Positions 21,250-34,500 of a stretch of 64,000 nt of DNA are shown here, piece by piece. This stretch comes from Acanthaster planci. Its lineage: Eukaryota; Echinodermata; Asteroidea; Valvatida; Acanthasteridae. The stretch spans positions 940,315 to 1,004,314 of the forward strand of contig NW_019091413.1 in NCBI RefSeq assembly GCF_001949145.1. Direction: 5' to 3'. Position 1 is the first letter of the stretch. Each line of letters opens with the position of its first letter. Below the pieces are notes generated by a model. That model was not told where the DNA came from. It searched no databases and was given only the letters and a program-made list of their open reading frames with translations. A program made the position numbers and the translations under genes.

Positions 21250-24230
21250 GGAGGATATTAAGCAGAACCATATTGCAGGAAAAATGTTTCCAATTTGGCC
21301 CAGTTAATGCACGGCTTGCTCAGCATAGTCTGTGGAGATGGTAATCTCTGGGAGAGATGTGTGCCATTCTTATCTGCTCACACCCCCCCCCTGTCTGCTC
21401 TAGTACAGGATTCCCCAGGGATATGAACTTTAAACAAATCTCCCCCTGGATGGGAGTGGTGCATTATAAGAGACAGTGACCCTTAGTATCTATCTTACAA
21501 ATAGAGTTGTTTCATGCCGGGTGAGCAAACTGCGGGGGGGGGGGATTCTGAAGGGAAGGAGAAACACTGATATGTGACCTGATGTGAGGCTCCCCTGCGC
21601 TAATGCTCACTGCCAACTTACATGTGTTCCTGCCGTGGTGTGTCAGCGCTTTCTTGTTCCTTGTGTCTCTGTTAATTAGGCGGTCTGCAATGCATTGTCT
21701 GCGGGGAATTTGGTCCAGCGCAGCGACAGCTGTGATGCGCTGTGTGTCATAAGTCAGAGAGGGGCTGGCGTTAACTGATTTGGTGGTGTGTAAGTGCAGG
21801 CCGGGGTCGATGTTAGGGCGCTCTGCACATTGAGCCATGCAGCTAAAATCAGGTTTTCTGGATCTTGGTTAGCAGCCAACCTTTGGTGGCACACCTGCAG
21901 ACAGATTCTCTGATTAATCTGATTCATAGTACAGAGCAACTGTGCATCAGAGCAGTTGGTCAGCGTGTAGCATATAGTGAAGCTTAACCTGTTTTAGCAG
22001 ACTAATGGGTTAATATCATAATGTGTCATAACACAGAGAAACACACAGTCATGCAGTCATGTAGTTAACAAAGTCTTGAAGAAAACATTGATTTATTGTG
22101 CAACACTGTCTGGTCGAGCTTTGTTGACAGTTTCCCTGACCCAACCTCTTCACTTTGGTATGCATAACCACAACCCAAACCAACCCTAACCCAAAAATGC
22201 TTCGAAAACTGTTTTTCAGAGAGGGTATGTGGTTTAGTCTGGACAGGGTTCTAACATGACCTGCATTAACTAGACCTGTTTTGTTCTGAGGTCTCCATAG
22301 GAAAGCCAAGGTTAGCACACACACCCAAGTGTGTATTNNNNNNNNNNNNNNNNNNNNNNAATTGAATGCAGAAACAAACTTATACACATCAGGAGGAGTT
22401 TGTCTGACCACATTTATAGTGTCCATAACTCCCTTGAAAAAAAAAACAAAACAAATCCCTTCAGCCATTAAGCCCTTTACAGAAATTACGCTTAACAACT
22501 TGAGATGATAGACCAGTGTTCCTGTGACAGCTAGTCATAAAAGGAATGACATTAATTCTTACATGTACATCAGTTAGTCAGACTTCTACCGAGGGAGATT
22601 TTTCCTATTACTGACTGCCTTTTGAAAGATTTATCATGGGTACCTCATATTGGACACATGGGGAGAATCAAGTCTGCCCACAGTAGAACTGCATTTTTAC
22701 TTTATTTTGCTTACTTACCACTCTTTGGAGTTATTTAAAGCTAGCTGTAAATGCTAAAAAGTTCCATTTTGTATTATCCAACAAGTTACAGGTTGGTGTT
22801 CTGTTTTTTCGATTTAGACTCAACAGGTTTGTTTTTTTTTCTCAGCCGCATATTACCTCTTTTCACAAACTGTGTAAATTGTAAAAAGAAAAAAAAAAAG
22901 CATTTGCCTTGTAAATGTTCAAAATGTGTATCTTTTGATGAACCATTTTTCTTTATCAAAAAGTGTCATCAAAAACTGCCAGTTTTAACAATGCTGACCA
23001 AAACATTACCAAAGTCTGGATTTTTGACTAGTATTTGACTTGTACATAACAGAAAACAACCATTTATGGAAATGGTGCTAACTTATTGGGTTTTATATTA
23101 AGTATTTAATCTTGCCTTTTTATATATTTTAAGAAATGCAGGACCCGTTTTCTTCAATATATCAAGGTTTGTTTGGCATTTTGTGTTTTTTTTCCTTGTG
23201 AAAATGAGGAAGACTTCTCATAAGATTGATTGAAATGCATTTTTGTTGATTTGTTTGAGCAAATCTAACATGAAACAAGGAGCATGATCGAGGATGTAAG
23301 AAGCAATGTAAACAAAGACCTAGTGCTCTTAATACATTTCAAAACGAAAACTGTTGAAATATTTTTCATGATATTTCCTTGTTGTACAGAGCCCAACAAG
23401 GTTTATCTGCTGGTCTTCCAGTAACCTAACATTTAGGAGTCCATATCTTTCCCATGGCCATCAACCAAATTTTATCAATATTTATTACAGGAGTGGCAAC
23501 ATTTTTTGGTTAAATGCTCAGATTTAAACTCTGTAGAATGATGAGCAGTATTACTAGAAAGAAACATTTTTAATATGGGTACAAATTGTGTAAGTTAATT
23601 TGCCTACCACATTCAAGTATTTGGAATGTTTCTTGTACTGTTCATAATCTTCAATGTACCAAGAGATTTTTTTATATATTTAAGTTGGTTAGTTTAGGAC
23701 TAGTATTGAGTTTGATTAATAATTATCAACGAGGAGATTTGACAAGATGAAAATTGTTTTCATGCATTTTACAAATAATCTCATACTCCACTAATATTTT
23801 TCTGAAGCAATTCATTATACTGTACCCAGAAACGGATTTGTAAATTTCTCCTAAATACTCAGTTGAGTTTCAATCAGTATTTTGAACGATCATCCCATTT
23901 TCATTTAATCTTTCCATCAGATATCTCAAAGACTTGTTTCTCTGTTACACGCTTATACAGATAATCACTTTGTGTTGCACTGTTGATGGTATAATGTTGT
24001 ATAATGATAAGTTAGTCCAGTGGACACTGTCATCATTGGATTGACTACAGTTTTACTGTAAGCAAGAGAGTTGATCCATGCATCATGGAACTCAAGTATG
24101 AGAAGGCAAATATATCCATTACAAATAGGATCCGTGTATCTGTTTTATTGGCAAATTAACAACTATATGTAGATTGGAGATCAGAATGGCAGAAGAGATT
24201 ATTTTGTACTCATTTTGAACATCTGGAAAG
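21250..24230 (+). other. Probable RhoGEF 3' UTR and downstream DNA
   Basis: Non-coding sequence after the stop, with a C-run near 21375, a G-run at 21534, a 22-base N gap (22338-22359) and A/T-rich runs. No polyadenylation site can be assigned with confidence; the clearest AATAAA downstream is at 24533-24538. Confidence 0.5.
22338..22359. other. Assembly gap (22 N)
   Basis: Undetermined bases in non-coding sequence. Confidence 0.99.
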
Positions 24231-24930
24231 ATGAATGAGACTTTCAAAACTGTTTTCTGTGGTAGACTTTTCTGGTCCTACCCTGACATGGCGTTAATTA
24301 AGGTGATATGGATAAGCTGTGAACAAATGAACCACTTCCTGCTGGGTGGAATTTGCACATGCGGGACGAGTTCCCCGGGTGATTTTAAAGATTTTCCATT
24401 TACAAAATTCTTCAAAATTCATAACTTCATTTACTGGATGTTTGTGCCAACATGAATGACTGTCTCTAATCTGACAGGCAGCCTCCACTGACGCCCGGGT
24501 ATTGCAGCCAGGCCTTCCCCCCAATAAAGAGAGCGCGGATTGTGCGGTGTTGCGTAATTTCCTTTGTTCTCAAAATTGGCCTAGTGCATCGCTGAATGGC
24601 AGTGGTGTCTTTTCAAATGTGGCCGGATTAGCCTGCAGCAGTACTGTATCGCTCATTGCTAGAGTGCTAGAGCACTTTTGTCCCCACTTTTAATCCGCGG
24701 GCACTGAATGCTGCAAACAGTGGTATACTGTTTCAAAACAATGACGGATTACCTCCGCTATTGCCAACTGAAAAATGATGGCATTTCCCAGCAGCTTGAT
24801 CTTTTTTTCACAAGGCCCCGCTCTTTTGTCGGATTTCGGGCACCCCAGCTATGTGTATAAACCCAAGGTACCCAGTACTGGGCACCCTGGAGGCAAGTCA
24901 TGGAGGAAAGAAGCATTTAGGGACTACGGC
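24231..24930. promoter_or_regulatory. Candidate conserved non-coding block between the two genes
   Basis: Unlike its AT-rich surroundings, this block mixes GC-richer sequence with many non-repetitive motifs: GTTAATTAAGG, CATTTACTGGATG, an isolated GCGCGGATTGTGCGG and TTTTAATCCGCGGG. It has no coding frame and no repeat structure. The texture resembles deeply conserved developmental enhancers, and the nearest candidate target is the ZFHX gene. Conservation cannot be tested here. Confidence 0.3.
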
Positions 24931-27900
24931 ACTGTTGTAGAAGACTTGGTCTGAATATTAAAAGTTTCTGGAGAATGAAACTCTTGTCAGTTACGGGTGA
25001 TAATATAACACTGTGAAGTGCTTTTTGTTAGTTTCTTCAAGCATGTAGTACTTTGTCAGAAGAGCTAATTTCCTCTTTTTTTAACATTTTGTGTACGCTC
25101 TACCCATTTGTTTAATTTGTTATTTATTTATTTCTGATGGCCAACAGCGGTTACCTGCCACTTACAGGCATCCATCCAACTGAAAACACTGAACAACTCC
25201 CTGTACTGCCCAGAAATTCCTTGCTTTCCAGTTGCCTGCATGTTTCTTCCAAGTGCTCAAATGTGGAATCAAGTACCCTTCGAAACAGTACAGCTAGTTC
25301 GTTCGTTTTTTGAGTGTGTGCATTTTAGAAGAACCAAAGGTGTAAATGCACAAAAGTGGGGCACACTGTGCTCAGCGGAAAACCTGAGTCACCCCTAGCA
25401 TGCATTGTTTTTAAGCTTACCTCACAAACATGCCCTGTCTGCTATGCCTCGTCACACTCACTAGGGACTCAGAGCCTTAATAAGTCGAGTAATTATGACA
25501 GCCAAGGATAAGGCATACTGACTAATTACATGACGTACAGGGTCTGGACTGATAATCTTGCTCCCCCTGCACCCCACACCTAGTAGACTGACTCATATCC
25601 TATTCACTACCCTGGATATGTTAGCTATCCCTCTTGGGCATTCAAGCTCACTTTGAAGTTCCAGTTTTTTTTTAAATCTGGAAACCAACATGAACATTTA
25701 GTACAAACTTGCACTGAAATGCCAAAAATGAACAACTGTATTCTGGATGACCTCATTGACAACTTGCAGGTTTAGAGAGTTACACTTTATAAAGTGGTAC
25801 TCATTGGTCATCTTCACCTGCCGTGGTCCTGACTCCTAGCCTTGTGGGGATTTATATATAGTTTGCATTCATGGAAACGTGGGCATGTTTTGTTTGAAAT
25901 GGAGACAATTAGTGTGGAATGCATGCTACCAGTGCAATATACAGACAGACAGTCTGCAAACTTTATTCTCTGCAGCATTACAACGAATTCCCCCCCCAAC
26001 CATGTTTTCTTGATAATGGGCTTTACTTAATACACAGCTGTCAAAGTTCTTTATGTTACTACAATTAAAAGATGAAAACAAACAAAACAGGAGTTTGAAA
26101 CATCAAATTTACTTGTTCCCCATTTTTAGCTGTAGAGATGAGATTGTTAAGATTGATAAGATGTTAAGAATTGTGGATCGATAGTGTGAGAACCTTTCCT
26201 AAGTTCAGAGATGAAAGACTTTACTTGCATCAGGGAACATTACCATAATCATTCACGATGACTCAGTGTATTAACCCTGGCCTTTTTATGTTCAAATTCA
26301 TTACAGTGAAACATATCATTCAAGCCATCTGCTCTAGACAGTTATCTTTTGGCAGTTCAAGAGAAAGTGAAGTCAACACTTGATGTCTGTCCCTTTAGGC
26401 ATATGTTTCAGCCGCTAAAACACTCCAAAAAAGTCCTTTATTTCAATTTGGATATGAGTAAAGGTCAAACCTTTATATGTTTTGGTTTTCAGTTCAATCC
26501 TTTGACCAGTTTATCCACTCCACAGGTCTGATTGTTCATGTACAGTGATGTTCTTGTCACAGGAAGTAAGTGAAGTGTATCTAATCAAGACTAACTACCC
26601 TACAGCCAGACACAATCACATATCCTGTGCAAGTAAGGAGGCGGTGTTTGAATGACTTTTACCCTTCACCTGATGATTACCAAAATGTCAGTGCTACTTT
26701 GTTTTATTTATACACTTTTGAAACCAATCTTCAACTTGAAGCAATCTGCTCATCTGTTGTCTATTAATAACTGAGTAGACTGGTAACGTTGAGAAAAGGA
26801 ACAGTTTCATTTTTTTGTGCAGGCATGCACCTATCAAGATAAAAACCACTCTAAAAACAATAATAATTTGAAATGGCTGTTTTCAATCATTACCACAAAC
26901 AACTTACCTGCTGAGCTTAAAATGGTGCCTCGGTAGTTGCACCAACTTAGCTCCATTTCCGTGATCCGTCTGCCTCAAAATCGTGTGAGGGGTATTTTGC
27001 CAGTTCCATGTACAGTTGTCTTCCCAGCTATGTCAAAACCTCTTTCTTCTATCTTTTCCCACTGAGTTATCTTGTACAGTCTAGCTATGCATAACACCCA
27101 TTGACACTTAAGTAATTATTTTGTGAAGATTTTCTAAACACATCTTTATTCTGAAGTACCATAATTGTATAGGAATTATTTTGACCTGACATTTAGCCAG
27201 GGTTTTTGGCATCTAACATCTGAAGGAGCAAAATATAAGATTTGAAGGTTTAAGGTCAATTCTGGAATTGCTCATGGTCTATTATGATTTTCTATAGCCT
27301 AACATGGGCTTCCTTTTTTTTTTATTAGTGTACAGACTTTGTAACCAGGCTTACTTAATATGTATCTCATATACTGTTATTGATATTTTTATTAAAACAT
27401 TTAAATTATTAAAAAGTACATAATATACAGCGTTGGATTATTGATTGAATTTTTGCCTCCAAATGCAGAGCAGTTTATATCATAGCCTATCAGATAACCC
27501 CCAGTTACTTCTCTTTATTTATTTGGAAGTGCAATGAAAGACAATTTTATGCACTGTTTCATCTCGCTACCCAAAGCTTTTAAAAAGCCTTCAAAATTGA
27601 ACCTAAGCTCCTATAAAGGCCACAAGAAAATGTCCTTTCTTGCAGCCCCACCCCAAATGGCTCAGAATTGGCCCTTGAAGGCCACTACACAAAAGTCACC
27701 TTTGGGTACATTCCTATACTTCAGCCTTTAAATACTGGAGCAAAATTAAACTTGTGGAAATACATGTAGTATTCCACTCAAGCCCCTGAAAAGTGTTACT
27801 AATCCAGAGTAACCCAAGTTTGATGTCTACTACTGGCAGGGCAGAGCCTAAGCTGTTAAACCCCTTGCCACCACCCCTGCCCCGTATCCCACGTAGGGGG

Positions 27901-28433
27901 GCAAGATGGGACAACTCAACTAACTCCAGCCCTAATGTTGATGGCATCGGGCACCTAATCAGATTTTCCAATGCCATGGATGATGTTAGGACCTATGTTA
28001 CTTAAGCTAGAAATGGATACCTCAATGACCTAAGACTGCTCAGAACCAAAACAAGATGTTTAGGTGACATCCAAGTGGGAATGTGTGCTCCTACTATAGG
28101 GGTGCAAAGCACTAATTCAAGCCCCACTGAAAATGGCGTAAAATCAAAGTAATCAAAGTTCAGGGCCCAATAACATGCAAGCCGACATTACTAGAGTTTC
28201 TCAAGCTGTAAAATGAGTCACGTTGCCAGAGTCACTATTTGAGTCTTTGAAAGAATATTGCACAGAGTTTAGGCAAGAGGAAACCTCAACATTTAACATC
28301 TACGCATCCATTTTCATTGTACCAAACTGAGTGACACATCAAAACAGAGCTCAAAGTCCTAAAAATCTAATACAAAGTAAAACTCAAAAGTGGCTTCAGT
28401 GACTTGAGACTCCTTTTTGCAGAGCATGTCATA
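24931..28433. other. Intergenic DNA, nothing specific
   Basis: AT-rich, with homopolymer runs and short open frames only. No gene, RNA or repeat family was recognised. Confidence 0.5.
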
Positions 28434-28553
28434 TAGGGTAAAGGTGGGGGTATTCAACTACATAAGAAAAGTGATAAATTTGACCAGCTGTGTAGTTTTT
28501 GTATATGGCTGGTCAAATTCTCTTGGTTGAAAATACCCCCCCCTTATTCCCTA
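28434..28553. mobile_element. Hairpin-forming MITE-like inverted repeat (about 120 bases)
   Basis: The left arm TAGGGTAAAGGTGGGGGTAT, then TCAACTA and later AATTTGACCAGC, is mirrored on the right by GCTGGTCAAATT, then TGGTTGAAAATACCCC and CTTATTCCCTA. The arms are imperfect reverse complements meeting around a 19-base loop. This palindromic layout is typical of foldback or MITE elements. Confidence 0.7.
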
Positions 28554-28693
28554 GGCTAAGTTCCCTCAAAAATCAACCATGTCAAAGCCCTGCCCTCTAC
28601 CATGTCTGCACAAAATCAATGAAACTGACATGGGTCTGTTTCTACTTCCTTGGTTCCATATGTCAAAAATTCTCTCAACTAAAGGGTTGAGCT

Positions 28694-28866
28694 ACAATCC
28701 TGGACAAATCTTGGGCCTCCAATGTCCAGACCCCCATTCAATGTTGGGTCTATGCACGTTGTCTGGGCTCCTGCCAGACATGACAACATTGACCGGGGGA
28801 GTAGGGGTAGGGGCTGGAGAGTGTATGGTTAGTGCCAAGTGTCCCAACAATTTCGTCCAGGATTGT
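28694..28866. mobile_element. Small TIR element, copy 1
   Basis: It begins ACAATCCTGGACAAATC and ends ATTTCGTCCAGGATTGT, giving inverted ends of about 14 bases. The body includes CCAGACCCCCATTCA, GTTGGGTC and GAGTGTATGG-TAGTGCCAAG. It is clearly homologous to the copy at 29630-29762. There is no coding capacity. Confidence 0.88.
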
Positions 28867-29629
28867 CTGGGTTTACGTATGCCTGTTTATGTGTGCATGG
28901 GGAGGGTCTGGTTACCTAGAGTGTGCGAACCTTTTCCAGCATTGGCTGATTTGAATTAATGCTAATTCAAAATGAACATCAAATATGCTGAATTCACCAT
29001 CAGAACACCACAAGCATTGTCATGCTTGCATATCTCAACCGTACCCTCACCCAACTTAGCATATAACATGCGCTAAATGATAGGGTGTACATGCAATACA
29101 CAGACGGCACACTGCCTACAGTGAGCCACAATACATCATTATAGAACTTGAGTCACTCCCCCTTTTTTTTTTTTACAGTTTTCATGGATCATTGTTGCAT
29201 TTCTCGACAAAATGCCGGAATTACTAAAAGAAACCAGAAATTCCACATGATTTTATTGTGTCCACACCCGAATACACACTTCATGTTTAGAAAAGAAATC
29301 TGTTTGTACAGATAACCCACGAAATGCTATGGTGCATTGTATATGATGCATTTCTACAAACACATACTCTGCAATGCACACATCGTGCCTTGAAATCGAA
29401 TCCCTAAAAATGACTCCAGATTGTTCTCCTCATAGGACTTGACTACCCCAATATCACACTTCCCTGTGGTTACACAATACAAAAATAGATACTGATATTC
29501 CCTTCTTTTAATAGTGTGATGCAGCCATAACTTTTCCTCATATTTTCAACCTGTGTTTTCTAATTAAACGACACTACACAACACACCCCCTGAACAGAAC
29601 GATATGCCCAAAACTTTGTACAAATTTAG

Positions 29630-29762
29630 ACAATCCTGGACAAATCTCGGTGGGCCTCCAACCTCCAGACCCCCATTCACGGTTGGGTCCATGCACGCTG
29701 TCTGTGCTCCATAGAGTGTATGGCTAGTGCCAAGAGTCCCAACAATTTTCATCCAGGATTGT
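29630..29762. mobile_element. Small TIR element, copy 2 (about 40 bases shorter than copy 1)
   Basis: It has the same orientation and body as 28694-28866, with ends ACAATCCTGGACAAATC and TTTCATCCAGGATTGT. It lacks the central G-rich segment seen in copy 1 between CTGTGCTCC-like and GAGTGTATGG sequences. Two copies 0.8 kb apart in the same orientation show a dispersed non-autonomous family. Confidence 0.88.
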
Positions 29763-31149
29763 AGAATGCATCCACCACGTGCATTTGGAGGATGCCTTGT
29801 AATTCTAGTTGGGGTAAATATGTCCATGGGCCTACTGCCATGTACAGTAGCCAACAGTAGTCGGCACCTTAGTTTAAAGGTCATTATATAAATGGGGGAT
29901 TAATTTTTTTTCGTGTCCCTATCACAGCTGGCATATATGCCTTGCTCTAGTAAAATGGGTAATATGTTGCCAGATTCAGGTTATCAGTTTTCGATATGGC
30001 TGGATTGAGTACATCAAAAGCTACAATTTGATTTATGAATGACCCCTATAGTGCACTCCCATTCCAAAGATATTTAGACATTTGTATATCTACATTTTTG
30101 GATTAAATAAAAGCACTTTTCAAGAAAAAGCTAAGAAAGTGTAGCACTTGGAAACACAATGCTATGTAGGATTTCCAACTGAATGATCCATTTTTCATCT
30201 TTATTCATAAGTATCCATGTTTGTAGTCACAAATTCTGAATACATAAATGTTATACAAGCTAAACAGGGGAAAAACACCAAATCACATTTCTGAAGACAT
30301 TTTGCCCTCTCCAAATAGAACAGGCCATAACATATTTTGGAATTGCGTGACTTATTACCTTTTTTTGCCGAGGGGGGTCACATATGATTTAGTAAGTTTT
30401 GAACACATTCTCTAGTTTCTACGAATGATGAATTAATGCAAATTACCTGCCAAACAAATATAAATAGTTGGAAATCAATTTCAGTGACATTTCCATGACA
30501 TAGGTCAGGTATCACAGTGACACAAAAGTGTCACACTTTTGGACCCTGAATTTATAGAATGACCCATTACCTAAAGCCAAGTTACTGTTTGAGACTCACG
30601 TTTTCATGTACTTCTACTGGTTAAATTATCTATTTCCACTTAAATTTCAAATGATGCTTGTCCACATCGTCACAGACTGTGTGACACGACACAACAAAAT
30701 TGGCAAAAAGTAAAGAAACACTGAGAAAAAGAAAACTAACCTCTTCTCCAGGTCAGCCTGCAGGCAGTATGTGAATAGCAGTGTCCTCCATTTTGAAATG
30801 GTCAGTACCAAAATAGACCAATTACCAATTACAAGTCTTCTTATAAAATGCATGGTGGTGTATTTCCAAAATGATCAACTATCTTCACAGGAAGCCTTGT
30901 GATTGGTTTGTTGGATATCGACCTATTGACCAAGGAGATGAACACAATTTGAGATGAGAAGGTGGGCGGTTTGAACTCTTAAGCCAGTAAAAACTGTCCT
31001 AAGCATTATGCCAAAAAGGGTTCCTATGGACACCGTATATTTATAGTATTTTCTTACTAAAACAAATTTTTTCTATTTTCCAAATTCCAGTGAGAGGCCA
31101 AGGGTGGGAAATTTGTGGGACGTGCATACCCGTAGTCTCCACCAGAACA

Positions 31150-31530
31150 GTCTTTCTAAAATAAGTCACTAGGGTGGATCCTAAATTTTTTTGGGGGGGG
31201 GTCATGCCCCACAGATTTTGTTAAAAGTTTGTTGTGGACAGGCAGACACATAGACAATGCATGTACACTACCACTGATGCTCAAATAATTAGCCTTTCTT
31301 GTTCTATACTGGTGTGTGTCAGAGCGTGGAGGGGTTACCCCCCCCCCCATGCCTGAATCATTTTGTGTACAAGTATGTGTGCATGGGGAAGTGCCATTCA
31401 TGGTATGTGGCAGTGAAAATTTGGAGGGATACTTGAAGAAAATACACGTGGTTTAACTTTATTCTTTGCCACGGCAGTCTTTATCAGGGGCGGGGAACTG
31501 GAGGAACTGGTGGGGGGGGGCTCTGATATT
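31150..31530. repeat. G/C-homopolymer-rich repeat remnants
   Basis: Several G or C runs of eight or more bases occur within 400 bases (near 31193, 31338 and 31512), including an AGGGGCGGGGAACTGG segment followed by a G run. They resemble the ends of the G-tract elements at 10110 and 52879 but lack clear borders. Confidence 0.4.
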
Positions 31531-34500
31531 TGACAGGAAACAAATACTACAACTGGAGAAATGGCTTCTTGTTTAGTACCTCATTACGTTTAATCACATG
31601 ACCAGAAATACAAAACTTATTAAGCAATGAACTAAATTAAACTAACCAAAAACTGAATAAACAATATAAACAAATGGGGAGGAAAAACAACTGAAGGAAT
31701 TTATCTGGCATGTGATAAATATATGTGTACCATAATGAAAAATAATCAGATATATACTATTGATGACTGCTTGAACATAACAAAAGTACAAAAAATGCAG
31801 GAAAATAATATAAGCAAATGAAGTTGAGTGCAGAGCAGCAAGGAGCTATGGTAACAAACATCCCATATAGAATATAAAAAATTTGTTTTGTCCAAACAAA
31901 AATAGAAGACACGCTTAGTATTAAACATCAATTTTTTCTTTTTTTTTTTAAACACTTTCTCGAATTTTTTTTTGACAGTTTGGCACAAGTGCACACAAAG
32001 GGTAGACTTGCATTAGTCCACCGAACAGTAGCAAACAGTACTGTGTTTTTATACAAATGCTATTGGAGACTACAGTAATCTAGGTTTAATTTGTGCATAA
32101 ATACACCAAGGTTTCGTACCGACTATTAATGACTTCTTTTCTGTTTACACCAAATCAAATTTGACAAGTCCAAGCCTCAGTATACGAGAAACAGCTACTT
32201 GTGAGAACAATACAAACGTGATATATCATACAAACGACTTATTTCAAGGTTTTCCCGACCAGTTGTTCACAAGGCTTTTTTGTGTTAAATGAATTAATGT
32301 CCAAATGCTTGAATAAACCAGTATTAACACTTTCTGAAATGACTGAACAGAATGCATAACATTTTCCCCTTGAACCTAAATGTTGTGCACTGCACAGTCT
32401 TGGTTGCATTCCTCAAAATACACAAAAACAGTTTAGACTTCTGTCTCAAAGTAAAATTGCAGCGACTGTGAGTCAATCTAATTTTCTTTGGATTTTGAGT
32501 CCTCTTTACATTTACTGTTTGTGTATAACAACTGGCTCTGCAGATTTCATTAATTTTTACTACCACCGAAATTAATCATCAAATGTATAAATACGTGTCT
32601 TCAATTCCGTGTGATGTGCCGTGCTGCTAATTGGCCGGTTTATTTCTTTTTAAAAGATTTATTTGGCATTTGTGCACATCATATTTACAGTGTGGTGCAG
32701 TTGATTAAAGTTTTCAGATTTATCTGTTTGAATTTAATCCATTGATCATAAATCACTGAGAATTACTACATAGATATTTCATTCTTAGCTACTACACAAT
32801 GACTGTCCTGTGCTGTTATCTCAGCATTTCCAGTGATATTCTTTTACTACACAAAGGTGTCATATTTCCACTCATCATCAAAGAACATAAATAATGGCCA
32901 GCAACCATAGCCTAAGTGAGGAGAAAAAACGTTCCTTTGATTTTCCTTCTATTTTTGGTGCCTTTCTTGTTGCTTACAATCACAGAATTTCAACACCACC
33001 CTACAATTTAAATGAGGCCACCACATCCACAGTTGAGACTGGCAGGAATGGAAGCCAACATGATGTCCACTTTCAACATTTACACTAGTCATCCTCTTTA
33101 CAATCATGCAGGGAGAAGACAAATCAATATATTTAGCAATCACAGCCCCCCTTCCCTTCTTACACCATATGGAGGCAAAATGCAAAATGGAATAACAAAA
33201 CAAAACAGCAAAAACATTCAACAGAAAACCCGCCCCTTTTGACCCTCCTAAAATAAAACTACTAATTAATCTTTAGTGATCCTTACAACAGATCACTGCG
33301 TAAAATATACCATCTTGGTCGCCAGATTGTACATGTACATTGTTCAAAAGCAAGCTAAGCATGGATTCAGCAGATAACTTGGTCGTTGTGTGCTTCAAGC
33401 TTATTATAAAACATGGCATGCATACAAACAGGCCTCTAAAGGTGTTTCTTTTACTAAAAAAATAAGAAAACACCACATTTGCTACATATTAACCATCATT
33501 TAACATTATGTACACCTGGATAGACATTAATTTTTTTTCAACTACTTTTTTGTTTTGTTTCAAAAGCTCTGGAAAAGGCTATTTCCATATTTCTTGATTC
33601 TCCTTTGGCCAATGATTAATCCCATGTACAACGAACATACAACACTAGAAGACAGACAAGCTTGCTTTTAAGCAATTACCTACTGGGACCACACAACTTC
33701 AAAACTATTTTTGCCATTTTCAAACTTTCTGCTTTTTTTCCTCCTTAGATCAGAGTTGGCAGGGAAAATCAACTTTTTAAAATATATCAACACAGCAGCA
33801 GTAGAAAAAAATACACACTACATAGAAAACTTGTTGCTGTTTTGTGTTGTCTCAACACCATATCAGTGGGCTCTACTCTATAATTATTCATACTGCAATA
33901 CAATTCGTGCACCATTTTTTGATGGAGACTGTGCACCATTTCTTTATGGAGACAATCTGGCAAACTATAAAATTCAGTGATGCATTGGTCTGTGTAGAGT
34001 GCGTTTTGTCTTATTACCTTACTCTATGTCCAATATTATGCTTTTAGATATTTTAATTATATTGTAGTACTTCAAACATTAATTAGACATATCTACCTCA
34101 TTAAGGATCAAATTTTTTAAAAAGTAAATGCATCATACAAGCAATATAATTTTCTTGTGATTACAGGAAAGTAGGAAGAACAAAAAACAAAAAAATACAT
34201 CACAAAACTACAAGATATTTTGGTCATTAATGCACTGTGTCAGCCCATACATCAGCTCTTTCAAAAATAAAAATCCACATGAAGAAACCAAACATGACTG
34301 ACTTGTCTCTGAATATTAATGACAGGAAACTCAGAAAAACAACCAAATGACTGCTTTGCAGTCATGGGTTGCACAAAAATGTGAGAATTATGTAAATACT
34401 AATGACTTCACAAGCTCGGTTGGGTTTAGCATCTTATCATCTTTGCAGTCTAACCATGTCTAGCTAAAAAACATCAGAACATGAACTTAATTCTATTTGC

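Noticed and set aside
27714-27977. 87-codon minus-strand frame in intergenic DNA
   Set aside because: No domain, no splice context, G-rich low-complexity middle.
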